This document shows positions 7,875 through 16,063 of a DNA stretch of 64,000 bases, piece after piece. The first letter of the stretch is position 1; each line of letters starts with the position of its first letter. This DNA comes from Rhodobacter sp. SGA-6-6 (GTDB lineage Bacteria; Pseudomonadota; Alphaproteobacteria; Rhodobacterales; Rhodobacteraceae): the NCBI RefSeq assembly GCF_011043545.1, contig NZ_JAAKGP010000006.1, positions 124,001-188,000 of the forward strand, given 5' to 3'. A program made the translations under genes and the position numbers. The notes beneath the pieces are model-generated. The model had not been told where the DNA came from, made no database searches, and worked only from the letters and a program-made list of their open reading frames with translations.

Positions 7875-8582
7875 CTAGCGCAGCAGCATCGGCCCGGCCA
7901 GGAAGTCGCGCAGCGCCGCGGTGACGGCTTCGGGCTGTTCCAGCTGCGGCATGTGGCCGGCCTCGGCCACCAGATACAGCCGGCCGAAGGGCATCAGCTC
8001 GGCCAGGAACTCCTGCCGCCGCAGCGGCACCAGCGGGTCGGCCTCGCCCGCAACGATCAGCGCCGGCACCCGCACCTTGCGCAGGGTCTTCTGCTGGTCC
8101 GGGCGGCGCTGCATGGCGCGGGTCTGGCGGACATAGGAGTCGATGTCCAGCCCGGCCGCCATGTCCTGCACCAGCGCCATCACCTCGCCGCGCCAGTCGG
8201 TGGCGGCGAAGGCGGTCTCGGGGTATTCGCCCGCCGCGGCCTCGGCCAGCCGGCCCGCCCGCGCCGCGACCAGCCGGGTCTCGCGCGAGGCGGCGGTGGC
8301 GGGCGGCTCGGCCAGCGGGTCGGTGGAGACCAGGACGATCCGCGTCACTGCCTCGGGCAGGCGGCGCAGGATGTCGATGGCGACCTGCCCGCCGAGCCCG
8401 TGGCCCAGGAGGGCGAAGCGGCGGGGCAGGTCGCGGATGGCGTTCAGGCTCATCTGCTCGACGGTATCGCCGGTCAGATGCGGCAGCACCACCTGCCGGT
8501 CGGCCCCGAGATGCACGATCTGCGGCAGGAAGCCCCGCGCATCCGACAGGAAGCCGGGCAGGATGACCAGCGGCTCGGTCAT
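7875..8582 (-). CDS. Alpha/beta-hydrolase fold protein lacking the nucleophile serine
   Basis: A 235-residue alpha/beta-hydrolase fold protein. The opening (LVILPGFLSDARGFLPQI) and the C-terminal half (LIVAGEADPLVP with the acid, AEAGHMPQLEQPE with the His) match small esterase-like proteins of this family. Where the family has G-x-S-x-G, this protein reads ALLGHGLGGQ, so the nucleophile position (residue 62) is Gly, coded GGG. It may be a non-catalytic relative. The start overlaps the stop of the upstream hydrolase by 4 bases (ATGA), indicating translational coupling. The open frame continues far upstream, but only through the neighbouring genes in another frame. Confidence 0.7.
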   Translation of the reverse strand: MTEPLVILPGFLSDARGFLPQIVHLGADRQVVLPHLTGDTVEQMSLNAIRDLPRRFALLGHGLGGQVAIDILRRLPEAVTRIVLVSTDPLAEPPATAASRETRLVAARAGRLAEAAAGEYPETAFAATDWRGEVMALVQDMAAGLDIDSYVRQTRAMQRRPDQQKTLRKVRVPALIVAGEADPLVPLRRQEFLAELMPFGRLYLVAEAGHMPQLEQPEAVTAALRDFLAGPMLLR

Positions 8583-9325
8583 GCCCGCCCCAGGACGTCT
8601 TCGATGGCCGCAGCAATCAGCGCCAGGCAGTCGGGGGTGGAGAAGCGATGGTCGGCGCCCTTGACCAGCAGCAGCCGGATGTCGGGGCCGCTGGCGTGGT
8701 TCAGCAGGTCGATGGCCACCTGCGGCAGCACGTCCGCATCGGCGGTGCCTTGCAGCAGGCGGGTGGGGAAGGGCAGGGGCAGCGGCCGGTCCATCACCCG
8801 CTGGTTTGCGCCATCCTCGAACAGTCGGGCGGTGAAGACATAGGGATTGTCGGCGTAGCCCGATTCCATTTCGGTGCGGCCGGTGCGGCGGACCTCCTCG
8901 CGCTGCGCCTCGGTCAGTTCGTGGTCCCAGGTGGTGACGGTGAAATCCGGCGCGGCGGCGATGGTGACGAGGCCGGCGATACGCTCCGGCCTTTCGCGGG
9001 CAAGGAGCAGAGAAATCCAGCCGCCCATCGAGGAGCCGACGAGGACCTGCGGCCCCTCGGTCAGCGCGTCGAGGACGGCGCGGGCGTCGTCGCGCCAGTC
9101 GCCGATGCAGCCCTGCTCGAAATCGCCGCCGGAGGTGCCATGGCCGGAATAGTCGAAGCGCAGGAAGGCGCGGCCCTGCGCGCGGGCCCAATCCTCCAGG
9201 AAGCGGGCCTTCGACCCCTCCATGTCCGACTTGAAACCGCCGAGGAAGACCACGCCCGGGCCGGTGCCGGGCAGGCGGTTGCAGGCGAGGCGGCGGCCCT
9301 GCGGGCTGGTCAGGTATTCGGTCAT
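8579..9325 (-). CDS. Alpha/beta hydrolase (acyl esterase/thioesterase-like)
   Basis: A 248-residue serine hydrolase with an intact elbow GSSMGG (nucleophile Ser99) and oxyanion-side motifs VVFLGGFKSDMEGSKA and RFDYSGHGTSGG. A late Asp (TADADV) and His (KGADHRFSTP) complete the catalytic triad. The pattern resembles ABHD10-like esterases that cleave acyl-thioester or glucuronide substrates; the natural substrate is unknown. It has no signal peptide. The gene lies in a minus-strand run with the glycosylase gene 27 bases upstream, and its stop overlaps the next hydrolase. The start at 9325 follows an AAGGACTCCCCTG-like leader with a usable ribosome site. Confidence 0.75.
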   Translation of the reverse strand: MTEYLTSPQGRRLACNRLPGTGPGVVFLGGFKSDMEGSKARFLEDWARAQGRAFLRFDYSGHGTSGGDFEQGCIGDWRDDARAVLDALTEGPQVLVGSSMGGWISLLLARERPERIAGLVTIAAAPDFTVTTWDHELTEAQREEVRRTGRTEMESGYADNPYVFTARLFEDGANQRVMDRPLPLPFPTRLLQGTADADVLPQVAIDLLNHASGPDIRLLLVKGADHRFSTPDCLALIAAAIEDVLGRA

Positions 9326-9352
9326 CAGGGGAGTCCTTCTGGCGCCGCGACC

Positions 9353-10015
9353 CTAGCCTGCGTCGATGGATTGCGCCAGCACCCGGCCGATCTGGTTCAG
9401 CGTCAGGCCGGATTCCGCCTTCCAGGTATTGAACGCCGCCTGCACCTTCTGCAGCGCCTTGGCCGAGGTCGCGAGGCCGTCGATCACCCCTTCGGCCTGC
9501 AGCCGCGCCACAACGTCGCGGGAGAGGATGAAGCTCTCCTTGCCCATGAAACGCATCAGATATTGGCCGGTGGTGCCGCCCAGCCGGCTGAAATCGCGGG
9601 CCAGTCCGCCGACCAGCCCGACGAAATCCTCTGCCGGCCAGTCGGCGACCTTGCGGCCCATCCCCGGGTTGGCCCGCAGCACGGCGGCATTGTCGCGGAT
9701 GGCGGCGATCTTGGCGCCGGAGCGGATGACGCGCGGGTCGGAAAGGAGGGCGTCGAAGGCCTCGCCCTCGATCATCGAGGCGCGGCCGGGGTCGAAGCCG
9801 TGGAAGGCCGCCTCGATGCCGGGCCATTTCGTCTCGACCACCGCCCAGCTGATCCCGGCCTGGAAGATGCCCTTCGCCATCTGCGAAAGCCAGCGGTCGT
9901 CGGGGATGGCGGCCAGTTCCTCGGGCGTCTTCACCGGGGCGGCGCCGGCGAGGAGGACGGCGAGGCTGCCCTTGCGGGCCTCGGCGATGGCGGCGATCTC
10001 GGCGAAGGGGCGCAT
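9353..10015 (-). CDS. tag: DNA-3-methyladenine glycosylase I family protein
   Basis: A 220-residue protein of the Tag (adenine glycosylase) family, which excises 3-methyladenine from alkylated DNA. Family blocks visible are PEELAAIPDDRWLSQMAKGIFQAGISWAVVE in overlapping segments, the central FDALLSDPRVIRSGAKI, and RLGGTTGQYLMRFMGK near residue 165. It differs from E. coli Tag at the N-terminus and belongs to the proteobacterial subgroup that lacks the early Cys/His cluster. The start at 10015 has no strong ribosome site. It heads a three-gene minus-strand group with two alpha/beta hydrolases. The divergent thrS gene is separated from it by hairpin C2. Confidence 0.75.
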   Translation of the reverse strand: MRPFAEIAAIAEARKGSLAVLLAGAAPVKTPEELAAIPDDRWLSQMAKGIFQAGISWAVVETKWPGIEAAFHGFDPGRASMIEGEAFDALLSDPRVIRSGAKIAAIRDNAAVLRANPGMGRKVADWPAEDFVGLVGGLARDFSRLGGTTGQYLMRFMGKESFILSRDVVARLQAEGVIDGLATSAKALQKVQAAFNTWKAESGLTLNQIGRVLAQSIDAG

Positions 10016-10050
10016 GGGGGCAGGCTAGCAGGGCGGAGCAGGGCTGTCAC

Positions 10051-10128
10051 CGGGGGCTCCTCGTTGTCTTCGACACTCGTCGCGGGACACAGTGCGAGGA
10101 GAAGCCGAAGGCGCCCGACGAGCCCCCG
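10051..10128 (-). repeat. Hairpin repeat family C, copy C2
   Basis: Arms CGGGGGCTC (10051-10059) and GAGCCCCCG (10120-10128) close a long imperfect hairpin. On the minus strand it contains the module CGTCGGGCGCCTTCGGCTT followed by CTCCTCG. Unlike the other copies it lies between divergent genes (tag and thrS), so a pure terminator role does not fit here. Confidence 0.55.
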
Positions 10129-10217
10129 TTGACTTCGCCGCGCCGCGGGCGCAAGAGGCGCGGACATAACCCGCAACCGGGCGTTCCGTGGGCGCCAGAC
10201 AGACGAGGAGCAGGCCG

Positions 10218-12164
10218 ATGGCCCAGATTTCCCTGACATTTCCCGATGGCAACAAACGCAGCTTCGACGCGGGCGTGACCCCGGCCGAGGTGGCGGCCTC
10301 CATCGCGCCCAGCCTCGCCAAGGCGGCGATCTCGGCGCAGGTCAACGGCCAGCACTGGGACCTGCAATGGCCGATCCTGTCCGATGCCACCGTCTCCATC
10401 AACACGATGAAGGACGACGGCCCGGCGCTGGAGCTGATCCGCCACGACTGCGCCCATATCATGGCCCGCGCGGTGCAGGAGATCTGGCCCGACGTGAAGG
10501 TCACCATCGGCCCGGTGCGCGATTACGGCTGGTTCTACGACTTCGACCGGGCCGAGCCGTTCACGCCGGAAGACCTCGGCCAGATCGAGGCGCGGATGAA
10601 GCAGATCATCAACGCCCGCGATCCGGTGCGCACCGAGGTCTGGGACCGCGCGCGCGCCCGGAAATACTATGAGGACCAGGGCGAGCCCTACAAGATCGAG
10701 CTTCTGGACCGCATCCCCGCCGATCAGGACATCCGCATGTATTGGCACGGGAACTGGCAGGACCTCTGCCGCGGCCCGCATTTCCAGCACACCGGGCAGG
10801 TGCCCGCGGATGCCTTCAAGCTGACCCATGTCGCCGGGGCCTACTGGCTGGGCGATTCCTCGCGGCCGATGCTGCAACGGATCTACGGCCTTGCCTTCAA
10901 GAACCGCGAGGACCTGAAGGCCCACATGCACATGCTGGAGGAGGCCGCCAAGCGCGACCACCGCAAGCTGGGCCGCGAGATGGGCCTTTTCCACATGCAG
11001 GAGGAAGCCCCGGGCCAGGTGTTCTGGCACCCGAACGGCTGGACGATCTACACGACGCTGCAGGACTACATGCGCCGCCGCCAGCGCGCCGACGGCTATG
11101 TCGAGGTGAACACGCCGCAGGTGGTGAACCGCAAGCTCTGGGAAGCCTCGGGGCATTGGGAGAACTACCGCGAGAACATGTTCATCGTCGAGGTCGACGA
11201 GGAGGGCGCGAAGGACAAGGTGATCAACGCGCTGAAGCCGATGAACTGCCCCTGCCATGTGCAGATCTTCAACCAGGGCATCAAGAGCTACCGCGACCTG
11301 CCGCTGCGGATCGCCGAATTCGGCTCCTGCGCGCGGTATGAGCCCTCGGGGGCGCTGCACGGCATCATGCGGGTGCGCGGCTTCACCCAGGACGACGCGC
11401 ATATCTTCTGCACGCTGGACCAGGTGGAGGCCGAGAGCCAGAAGTTCATCGAATTCCTGGCCCGGATCTACGCGGACCTCGGCTTCGACAAGTGGCGGAT
11501 CAAGCTGTCGACCCGGCCGGAGAAGCGGGTGGGCAGCGAGGAGATGTGGGACCGGATGGAGGCGGCGATGGCCAATGCCGTCACCGCGGCCGGCCATGCC
11601 TACGAGATCTTCCCCGGCGAGGGGGCCTTCTACGCGCCGAAGCTGGAATTCGTGCTGACCGATGCCATCGGCCGCGACTGGCAATGCGGCACCCTGCAGC
11701 TGGACCCCAACCTGCCCGAACGGCTGGACGCGGCCTATATCGGCGAGGACGGCGCCCGGCACCGGCCCTTCATGTTGCACCGCGCGGTGCTCGGGTCGTT
11801 CGAGCGCTTCATCGGCATCCTGATCGAGAACCATGCCGGCAAGCTGCCGTTCTGGCTGGCGCCGCGGCAGGTGGTGGTGGCCTCGATCGTCTCGGACGCC
11901 GATCCCTTCGTGGAAGAGGTGACAGCGGCGCTGGTGGCGGCGGGGGTGCGGGCCGAGGCCGACCTGCGCAACGAGAAGATCAACTACAAGGTGCGCGAGC
12001 ATTCGGTCGGCAAGGTGCCGGCGATCCTGGCCGTCGGCATGAAGGAGGTCGAGGAGCGCACGGTCTCCGTCCGCCGCCTCGGCGAGACCCGGACCGAAAC
12101 CATGTCGCTCGAGGCCGCGGTGGCCGAGTTCGGCCGGCTGGCGCTGCCCCCGGACATGGGCTGA
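10218..12164 (+). CDS. thrS: Threonyl-tRNA synthetase
   Basis: A 648-residue class II aminoacyl-tRNA synthetase that charges tRNA-Thr in the cytoplasm. Domain order is the usual one. A TGS domain occupies residues 1-61. An editing domain follows with HxxxH at His76-His80 (RHDCAHIMA). The catalytic core has the zinc-ligand Cys344 ([11 protein letters not shown]) and [17 protein letters not shown]. The C-terminal anticodon-binding domain begins near residue 550 ([12 protein letters not shown]). The ATG at 10218 follows GAGGAG at 10205-10210. A G+C-rich hairpin with GTTTTGCTT follows the stop. No T-box or other leader structure is evident, as expected outside Firmicutes. Confidence 0.97.
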   Translation: MAQISLTFPDGNKRSFDAGVTPAEVAASIAPSLAKAAISAQVNGQHWDLQWPILSDATVSINTMKDDGPALELIRHDCAHIMARAVQEIWPDVKVTIGPVRDYGWFYDFDRAEPFTPEDLGQIEARMKQIINARDPVRTEVWDRARARKYYEDQGEPYKIELLDRIPADQDIRMYWHGNWQDLCRGPHFQHTGQVPADAFKLTHVAGAYWLGDSSRPMLQRIYGLAFKNREDLKAHMHMLEEAAKRDHRKLGREMGLFHMQEEAPGQVFWHPNGWTIYTTLQDYMRRRQRADGYVEVNTPQVVNRKLWEASGHWENYRENMFIVEVDEEGAKDKVINALKPMNCPCHVQIFNQGIKSYRDLPLRIAEFGSCARYEPSGALHGIMRVRGFTQDDAHIFCTLDQVEAESQKFIEFLARIYADLGFDKWRIKLSTRPEKRVGSEEMWDRMEAAMANAVTAAGHAYEIFPGEGAFYAPKLEFVLTDAIGRDWQCGTLQLDPNLPERLDAAYIGEDGARHRPFMLHRAVLGSFERFIGILIENHAGKLPFWLAPRQVVVASIVSDADPFVEEVTAALVAAGVRAEADLRNEKINYKVREHSVGKVPAILAVGMKEVEERTVSVRRLGETRTETMSLEAAVAEFGRLALPPDMG

Positions 12165-12196
12165 CACGGCCCGGCATATCTGCCCGGTTTCCACGC

Positions 12197-12232
12197 AGTC
12201 CGGCGCGCTTGCGCCGGGCTGTTTTGCTTGCT
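12197..12232 (+). terminator. Rho-independent terminator of thrS
   Basis: The stem CCGGCGC / GCGCCGG with loop gctt lies at about 12200-12217 and is followed by GTTTTGCTTGCTTC. It begins 33 bases after the thrS stop. Confidence 0.75.
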
Positions 12233-12375
12233 TCTTGATTTTCGGCGGCGGGATGGCATCATATTCCCGTGACCACAGAATTCCGACTGCCTCTCTCTGA
12301 CGGAAGGCCCTGGAAGACCTGGCGGCTACACCCTGCCGGCAATGGTGCCGCGGGGGATCAGAATGGGAGAGACGA

Positions 12376-12582
12376 ATGCCGACCGGCACCGTGAAGTGGT
12401 TCAATTCGACCAAGGGTTACGGTTTCATCGCCCCCGACGACGGGGGCAAGGACGTGTTCGTCCATATCTCGGCGGTGGAGCGCGCCGGACTCAAGGGGCT
12501 GAACGACAACCAGAAGATCTCGTATGAACTGCTGTCGGGCCGGGACGGACGGTCCTCGGCCGGGGATTTGCAGCTTCTGTAA
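12376..12582 (+). CDS. Cold-shock domain protein (CspA family)
   Basis: A 68-residue single cold-shock domain (OB-fold) that binds single-stranded RNA and DNA. RNP1 (KGYGFIAP) and RNP2 (VFVHISAV) are both present. The body is typical up to residue 50; the last 18 residues (SGRDGRSSAGDLQLL) are less standard. The ATG at 12376 is preceded by GGGAGA at a good distance. About 140 bases lie between the thrS terminator and the start, a length consistent with the long structured 5' leaders of cold-shock mRNAs; I cannot identify a specific thermosensor fold. The ArsC/Spx-like gene converges on it, with 18 bases between the stops. Confidence 0.9.
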   Translation: MPTGTVKWFNSTKGYGFIAPDDGGKDVFVHISAVERAGLKGLNDNQKISYELLSGRDGRSSAGDLQLL

Positions 12583-12600
12583 GGGGCGTGGGGGGGGTCC

Positions 12601-12921
12601 CTACGTCAGCGCCGCTTCGGTGGCCGCGTCCCAGCCGAGATACCAGCGGTCCGCCTTGATGACGGGCCGCTTCATCACCGTCGGCTGGGCCTTGATCTGT
12701 GCCTCGGGTTCCGAGGCCTTCAGGAAATCGCTGAAGGAGCGGTAGGTGGTGGACTGGGTGTTCACCGCCTTCGAGCCGAACTCCCCGACGATCTCGGCGA
12801 TCTCGGCATCGCTCAGCGGCTCGGCGCGGATGTCGCGGAAGGTCACCTCCCTGCCGGCGGCTTGCAGGGTCTTCAGCGCGCGCTTGCAGGTGTCGCAGGT
12901 GGGGATGCCGTAGAGGATCAT
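12601..12921 (-). CDS. ArsC/Spx family thioredoxin-fold protein
   Basis: A 106-residue member of the ArsC/Spx/YffB thioredoxin-fold superfamily. The N-terminus MILYGIPTCDTCKRAL shows a CxxC pair (Cys9, Cys12), and KAQPTVMKRPVI is the conserved cis-Pro/basic region found in YffB- and ArsC-like proteins. No ars regulator or arsenite exporter is nearby, so arsenate reduction is not supported; a glutathione-linked reductase or Spx-like role is equally possible. I start at 12921 because GAAAGG lies just upstream and the fold begins there; the frame extends to 13005 without homology. Confidence 0.75.
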   Translation of the reverse strand: MILYGIPTCDTCKRALKTLQAAGREVTFRDIRAEPLSDAEIAEIVGEFGSKAVNTQSTTYRSFSDFLKASEPEAQIKAQPTVMKRPVIKADRWYLGWDAATEAALT

Positions 12922-13028
12922 GGCGGGCCTTTCGGGATGCGCCCGGAACGGGCGGCGATGGAATATCAAGGGGTTGGCCGTGGCGGGTCGATCTTTTCCC
13001 AACATTGGTCGGGAGCAGGTGCAAAGGA

Positions 13029-13262
13029 TTACGCTGTCCGGTCTTGCAGCCCAACTGTCGCGAACACTTCATCCCACGATCCGTAGCCGGGATGGTCAGG
13101 ATCAGCCCATTCGGGATGGGCGAGTTCGGCAGGTATGAAATAGGCCACGACTTCGGACTTCCGCAGGATCGCCACCGGCTTGCCGCCGGAGCGTTCTAGC
13201 ACCTTATGCGGCTCGCGCAGTTCGGTCATGGTGGCGATATGGGGGGTAAGAAGGCGGGTCAT
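13029..13262 (-). CDS. Phd/StbD-type antitoxin, apparently orphan
   Basis: A 77-residue protein resembling StbD/Phd-family antitoxins. TATMTEL-like spacing is seen as HIATMTELREPHKVLERSGG, followed by KPVAILRKSEVVAYFIPAEL, the compact DNA-binding half. The tail (HPEWADPDHPGYGSWDEVF) would be the toxin-binding part. No toxin gene is visible: only 107 bases lie between this gene and the next one downstream, and the gene upstream encodes an exported protein. The start at 13262 follows CAGGATCC. The upstream sequence is A+T-richer than the surroundings (TATATTTTC near 13288). Its product may be a stand-alone regulator or the remnant of a lost pair. Confidence 0.65.
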   Translation of the reverse strand: MTRLLTPHIATMTELREPHKVLERSGGKPVAILRKSEVVAYFIPAELAHPEWADPDHPGYGSWDEVFATVGLQDRTA

Positions 13263-13401
13263 GGCCGTGGATCCTGTGATGCGCTAGAAAATATATTAGA
13301 ATAGGTGCTCTGGCAAGATGGGATGCAAACGATGGTAAATGACATCGCCCTGCACGTGCTGCATGGCTGGGTTCCAAGTGCGCCTATAGTGGAGTTCAGA
13401 A

Positions 13402-13986
13402 CTACGGAGTGTAGCCAACCTGCTCCCAAAGCAACCGTCGCGTCTTTTTCCACAATTCACGATCTTCGATGCCAATTGAAATGAACTCGAGAGCACGAAA
13501 AAGCCTTACCAATCCCTCGTCTTTCTGACCATTCTTAATCAGGCACTCGGCCTCCATAACCCAAGCTGCGTTGCGCTTTCTGACAAGCTTGTTGAATTCT
13601 GTCTCTACGCTCACCAACTCGCGGAACTCTGCACTTAAGTCTGCTTCATCTCGATCCTTGTAGCCAGCACTGTAATAGGGTTCCAAGCCCTGCTTCAACA
13701 CATTCCCGAGCGTGTTCGCCTTTGTGTAGAACTCAACGATTATCGGTAGCGCCGTAGTGCAATCACCACTCTTGAAGGCTTCGTTGGCTCGAACTTCAAG
13801 GACGTTCACCTCTTCAACTGTAGGAAAACCCTCATCATTCATCATTTCCTCGTATCGTGAAAGATCCAAAGGATCAGTCACGGAGCTTTCTGTTGATGTA
13901 TCTTGGGTATATCCGGGAACACAGAGCATCATCGAAATGGTCATGGCGTAGATCGCACGTGAGGTGCTCAGCTTGATTTTCTTCAT
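13402..13986 (-). CDS. Exported protein of unknown function, A+T-rich gene
   Basis: I do not recognise this 194-residue protein. It has a signal peptide (MKKIKLSTSRAIYAMTISMM, then LCVPGYTQD, cleavage near residue 28). The mature part is mostly helical and acidic, with two Cys (SGDCTTALPI and EAECLIKNG) and a spacing that could be tetratricopeptide-like helices. The ATG at 13986 is supported by GGAGG 8 bases upstream. Base composition is clearly different: 29 of 60 bases are G or C at 13501-13560, far below the neighbouring genes, and codons ending in A or T are common. Together with the adjacent orphan antitoxin it looks recently acquired. Confidence 0.7.
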   Translation of the reverse strand: MKKIKLSTSRAIYAMTISMMLCVPGYTQDTSTESSVTDPLDLSRYEEMMNDEGFPTVEEVNVLEVRANEAFKSGDCTTALPIIVEFYTKANTLGNVLKQGLEPYYSAGYKDRDEADLSAEFRELVSVETEFNKLVRKRNAAWVMEAECLIKNGQKDEGLVRLFRALEFISIGIEDRELWKKTRRLLWEQVGYTP

Positions 13987-14022
13987 TCTACTTACCTCCA
14001 AGCATTGAATGCCGATATCGCC

Positions 14023-14928
14023 TTACCCCCAGACCTCCACGAACTCCCGCCATTCGCCCTTGGACATGCCGGAGTCTTCCTGCCCGACCGCCTCCCCGGC
14101 CAGCCGCCGTTTCAGCACCGTGATCGCCTTCGCCGACAGCGTCACCCCGCCCATCCGATAGTCCTCGAAGGCCGCGAAGGCGATCGGGACCCAGTCGCGG
14201 ACGGTGGCGGCGATGGCCTCGGCATAGACGCGGATCTCGTATTGGGCGTGGGTGTCGGCGCGCAGGCGGAGGAAGTGGAAGAGGTTGTGCAGGTCGGTCT
14301 TCCAATACCATTGCGTATAGATGTTCATCGGCAGGTTCATCCGCGCCAGTTCCCGCGCCAGGCCCTGCTGGCCCTCCTGCGACAGCATCTCCTCGTAATG
14401 GTCGTAGGATGTGGCGGCGTCGCGCTTCAGGGTCTCCAGCACCCGCGCGGCCTCGGCCCCCTCCAGCACCGCGCCGCGGCCCTGGTTGTTGACGGTGGAC
14501 TGCGCCGCCAGCTGGGCGGGTTCGGGGATATAGAACTCGCGGTCGAGGATCGAATAACGGGCGGAGTATTCGTTGACGTTGGCGGTGCGGTGCCTGATCC
14601 ACTGCCGCGCCACGAAGACCGGCAGCTTCACATGCAGCTTGACCTCGCACATCTCGAAGGGGGTCGAATGCCAGTGCCGCATAAGGTAGCGGATCAGCCC
14701 CTCGTCGTTGGAGACATGTTTCGTCCCCGCGCCGTAGGATACGCGGGCGGCCTGCACGATGGCGGCATCGTCGCCCATGTAGTCGATCACCCGGACGAAG
14801 CCGTGGTCCAGCACCGGATGGGCGCGGTAGAGATGCGCCTCCATCCCCTCGGAGACCGCGCGCAGGGTCTGCCGCGGCGTGGTGCGGGCGGCGTCGATCT
14901 CGGCCAACTGGTCGGGGGTGAGGGGCAT
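14023..14928 (-). CDS. thyX: Flavin-dependent thymidylate synthase
   Basis: A 301-residue FAD-dependent thymidylate synthase that methylates dUMP to dTMP with methylenetetrahydrofolate and NADPH. The ThyX signature RHR-x7-S is exact (Arg112-His-Arg114 to Ser122, in [12 protein letters not shown]). Other hallmarks are [12 protein letters not shown] near residue 60, the [17 protein letters not shown] block and, later, [22 protein letters not shown] in two pieces. The length is at the upper end for the family, as in other alphaproteobacteria. The ATG at 14928 is preceded by AAAGGCC. It is divergent from the lipoprotein gene, with a 199-base gap. Confidence 0.95.
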   Translation of the reverse strand: MPLTPDQLAEIDAARTTPRQTLRAVSEGMEAHLYRAHPVLDHGFVRVIDYMGDDAAIVQAARVSYGAGTKHVSNDEGLIRYLMRHWHSTPFEMCEVKLHVKLPVFVARQWIRHRTANVNEYSARYSILDREFYIPEPAQLAAQSTVNNQGRGAVLEGAEAARVLETLKRDAATSYDHYEEMLSQEGQQGLARELARMNLPMNIYTQWYWKTDLHNLFHFLRLRADTHAQYEIRVYAEAIAATVRDWVPIAFAAFEDYRMGGVTLSAKAITVLKRRLAGEAVGQEDSGMSKGEWREFVEVWG

Positions 14929-15063
14929 GGGCTTGGCCTTTCGGTCGGACGGATGAGTCGGGAGGGACTATATCTTGGGGCGGCCACCGGGGGAACCGCG
15001 ACATGAAGCGTGATGCGGGGGCGCAACGGAATGGGGCGGAATTGAGGCGAAACGGGTTCTGTT

Positions 15064-15101
15064 TTGACTTTCAAGGGGTTTGCGGGCATTGCTGATGCAA
15101 T
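15064..15101 (+). promoter_or_regulatory. Possible promoter/operator of the lipoprotein-Slam pair
   Basis: A TTGACT hexamer (15064-15069) is followed about 17-20 bases later by CATTGC/ATTGCT. The segment TTGCTGATGCAA (15090-15101) is an inverted repeat (TTGC-N4-GCAA). It is the only promoter-like arrangement between thyX and the lipoprotein start at 15128. The repressor, if any, is unknown. Confidence 0.35.
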
Positions 15102-15127
15102 TGTTTTCAAGATCGGGTGAAGTTCTC

Positions 15128-16063
15128 ATGGCGCTGCGCACCACCACCACCGCCCTTGTCCTGACGCTGATGCTCATGGGGTGCGGCGGAAACCCGTTCG
15201 CGCCGGTGGTGCCCGAGCCGGTGAACCCCGATCCGCCGCCGGATGTGCCGGATAACTTCATGCCCGAGGATGCCGTGTCGGGCGCGGTCGAGGGTGCAGA
15301 ATTGGCACAATGGTCGGCTGGGGCAGGGGTGATCCGCGTCCGCATGGATGCGCAGGTGTTGCCTGGTGTGACCGGCGATTTCACCCGCGATGCCGCCTTC
15401 GACGTGGTCCGTGACGGCATGACCTACTATGGCTACAGCTTCCAGAGCACTTCGCTGAACCGGAAGGCCGTGGTTCTCGTGCGCGGTGAAGGCAGCGTGA
15501 AGGCGATGGTGGCCATGGAGCCGGGCCAGTTCGCCAACGGCGCGCCCGACATGTATCACTCGGGCGGGGCGATCTATCGGGCCAGTGTTTTCACCCGGCC
15601 GAGCGGTGGCGGCCTGTTCAACTATCAGGGCAGCTATGCCGGCCTGCTGAACGTCGGCCCCGCAGCGGGCTCGCCGCCCGGGAGTCTGGCCCCGACCGAG
15701 CCTTATCGGACCTCGGGCACCGCGTTGATCACGGCGGATTTCACCCGCATGAAGGTTTCGGGCGGCGTGACCGGGCGGCAGGTCGTGGATACCGGCACTG
15801 CGCTGCCCGACATCGCCTTGTGGACGACCGGGATCGAAACCACTGGCGACTTCAGCGGCGTGGTCTATCGCGGGGACACCGTTCCGCCGGCGAATCCAGG
15901 CCAACCTCAGGACTGGACGGCTGCGGGGCGATATGACGGCGTCTTCGGAGGCAACGGCAGCGAAGTGGGAATCATCATGCTGTTCGATCCGGTCGGCGAC
16001 ATGATGGAACAGGGCATCATCGTCGCGCCCTGCGCCCTGACCTCTTCGGGTGCATGTCCGTGA
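15128..16063 (+). CDS. TbpB-like surface lipoprotein, candidate Slam substrate
   Basis: A 311-residue lipoprotein. The signal peptide ends in a lipobox (LMLMGC, lipidated Cys19) followed by a Pro-rich linker (PVVPEPVNPDPPPDVPD). The rest is beta-rich with many aromatic/Gly pairs (YRTSGTALITADFTRMKVSG, DFSGVVYRGD) and ends with AGRYDGVFGGNGSEVGIIM, similar to the closing strands of transferrin-binding-protein-B-like eight-stranded barrels. Two Cys flank the tail (APCALTSSGACP). The next gene overlaps it and encodes a Slam-like translocator, the usual partner of such lipoproteins. The ligand is unknown. The start at 15128 is chosen because the signal peptide begins there. Confidence 0.65.
   Translation: MALRTTTTALVLTLMLMGCGGNPFAPVVPEPVNPDPPPDVPDNFMPEDAVSGAVEGAELAQWSAGAGVIRVRMDAQVLPGVTGDFTRDAAFDVVRDGMTYYGYSFQSTSLNRKAVVLVRGEGSVKAMVAMEPGQFANGAPDMYHSGGAIYRASVFTRPSGGGLFNYQGSYAGLLNVGPAAGSPPGSLAPTEPYRTSGTALITADFTRMKVSGGVTGRQVVDTGTALPDIALWTTGIETTGDFSGVVYRGDTVPPANPGQPQDWTAAGRYDGVFGGNGSEVGIIMLFDPVGDMMEQGIIVAPCALTSSGACP

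Noticed and set aside
8583-9827. Fused hydrolase frame continuing upstream of 8582
   Set aside because: It reads the neighbouring hydrolase and glycosylase genes in a different frame. Each has its own start and family-typical length.
12601-12921. Arsenate reductase function for the ArsC/Spx-like gene
   Set aside because: No arsR, arsB or arsH nearby, and the CxxC start fits YffB/Spx-like proteins as well.
12922-13028. A toxin gene next to the orphan antitoxin
   Set aside because: Only 107 bases are available on one side and an exported-protein gene lies on the other. No RelE-like or PIN-like frame is present.
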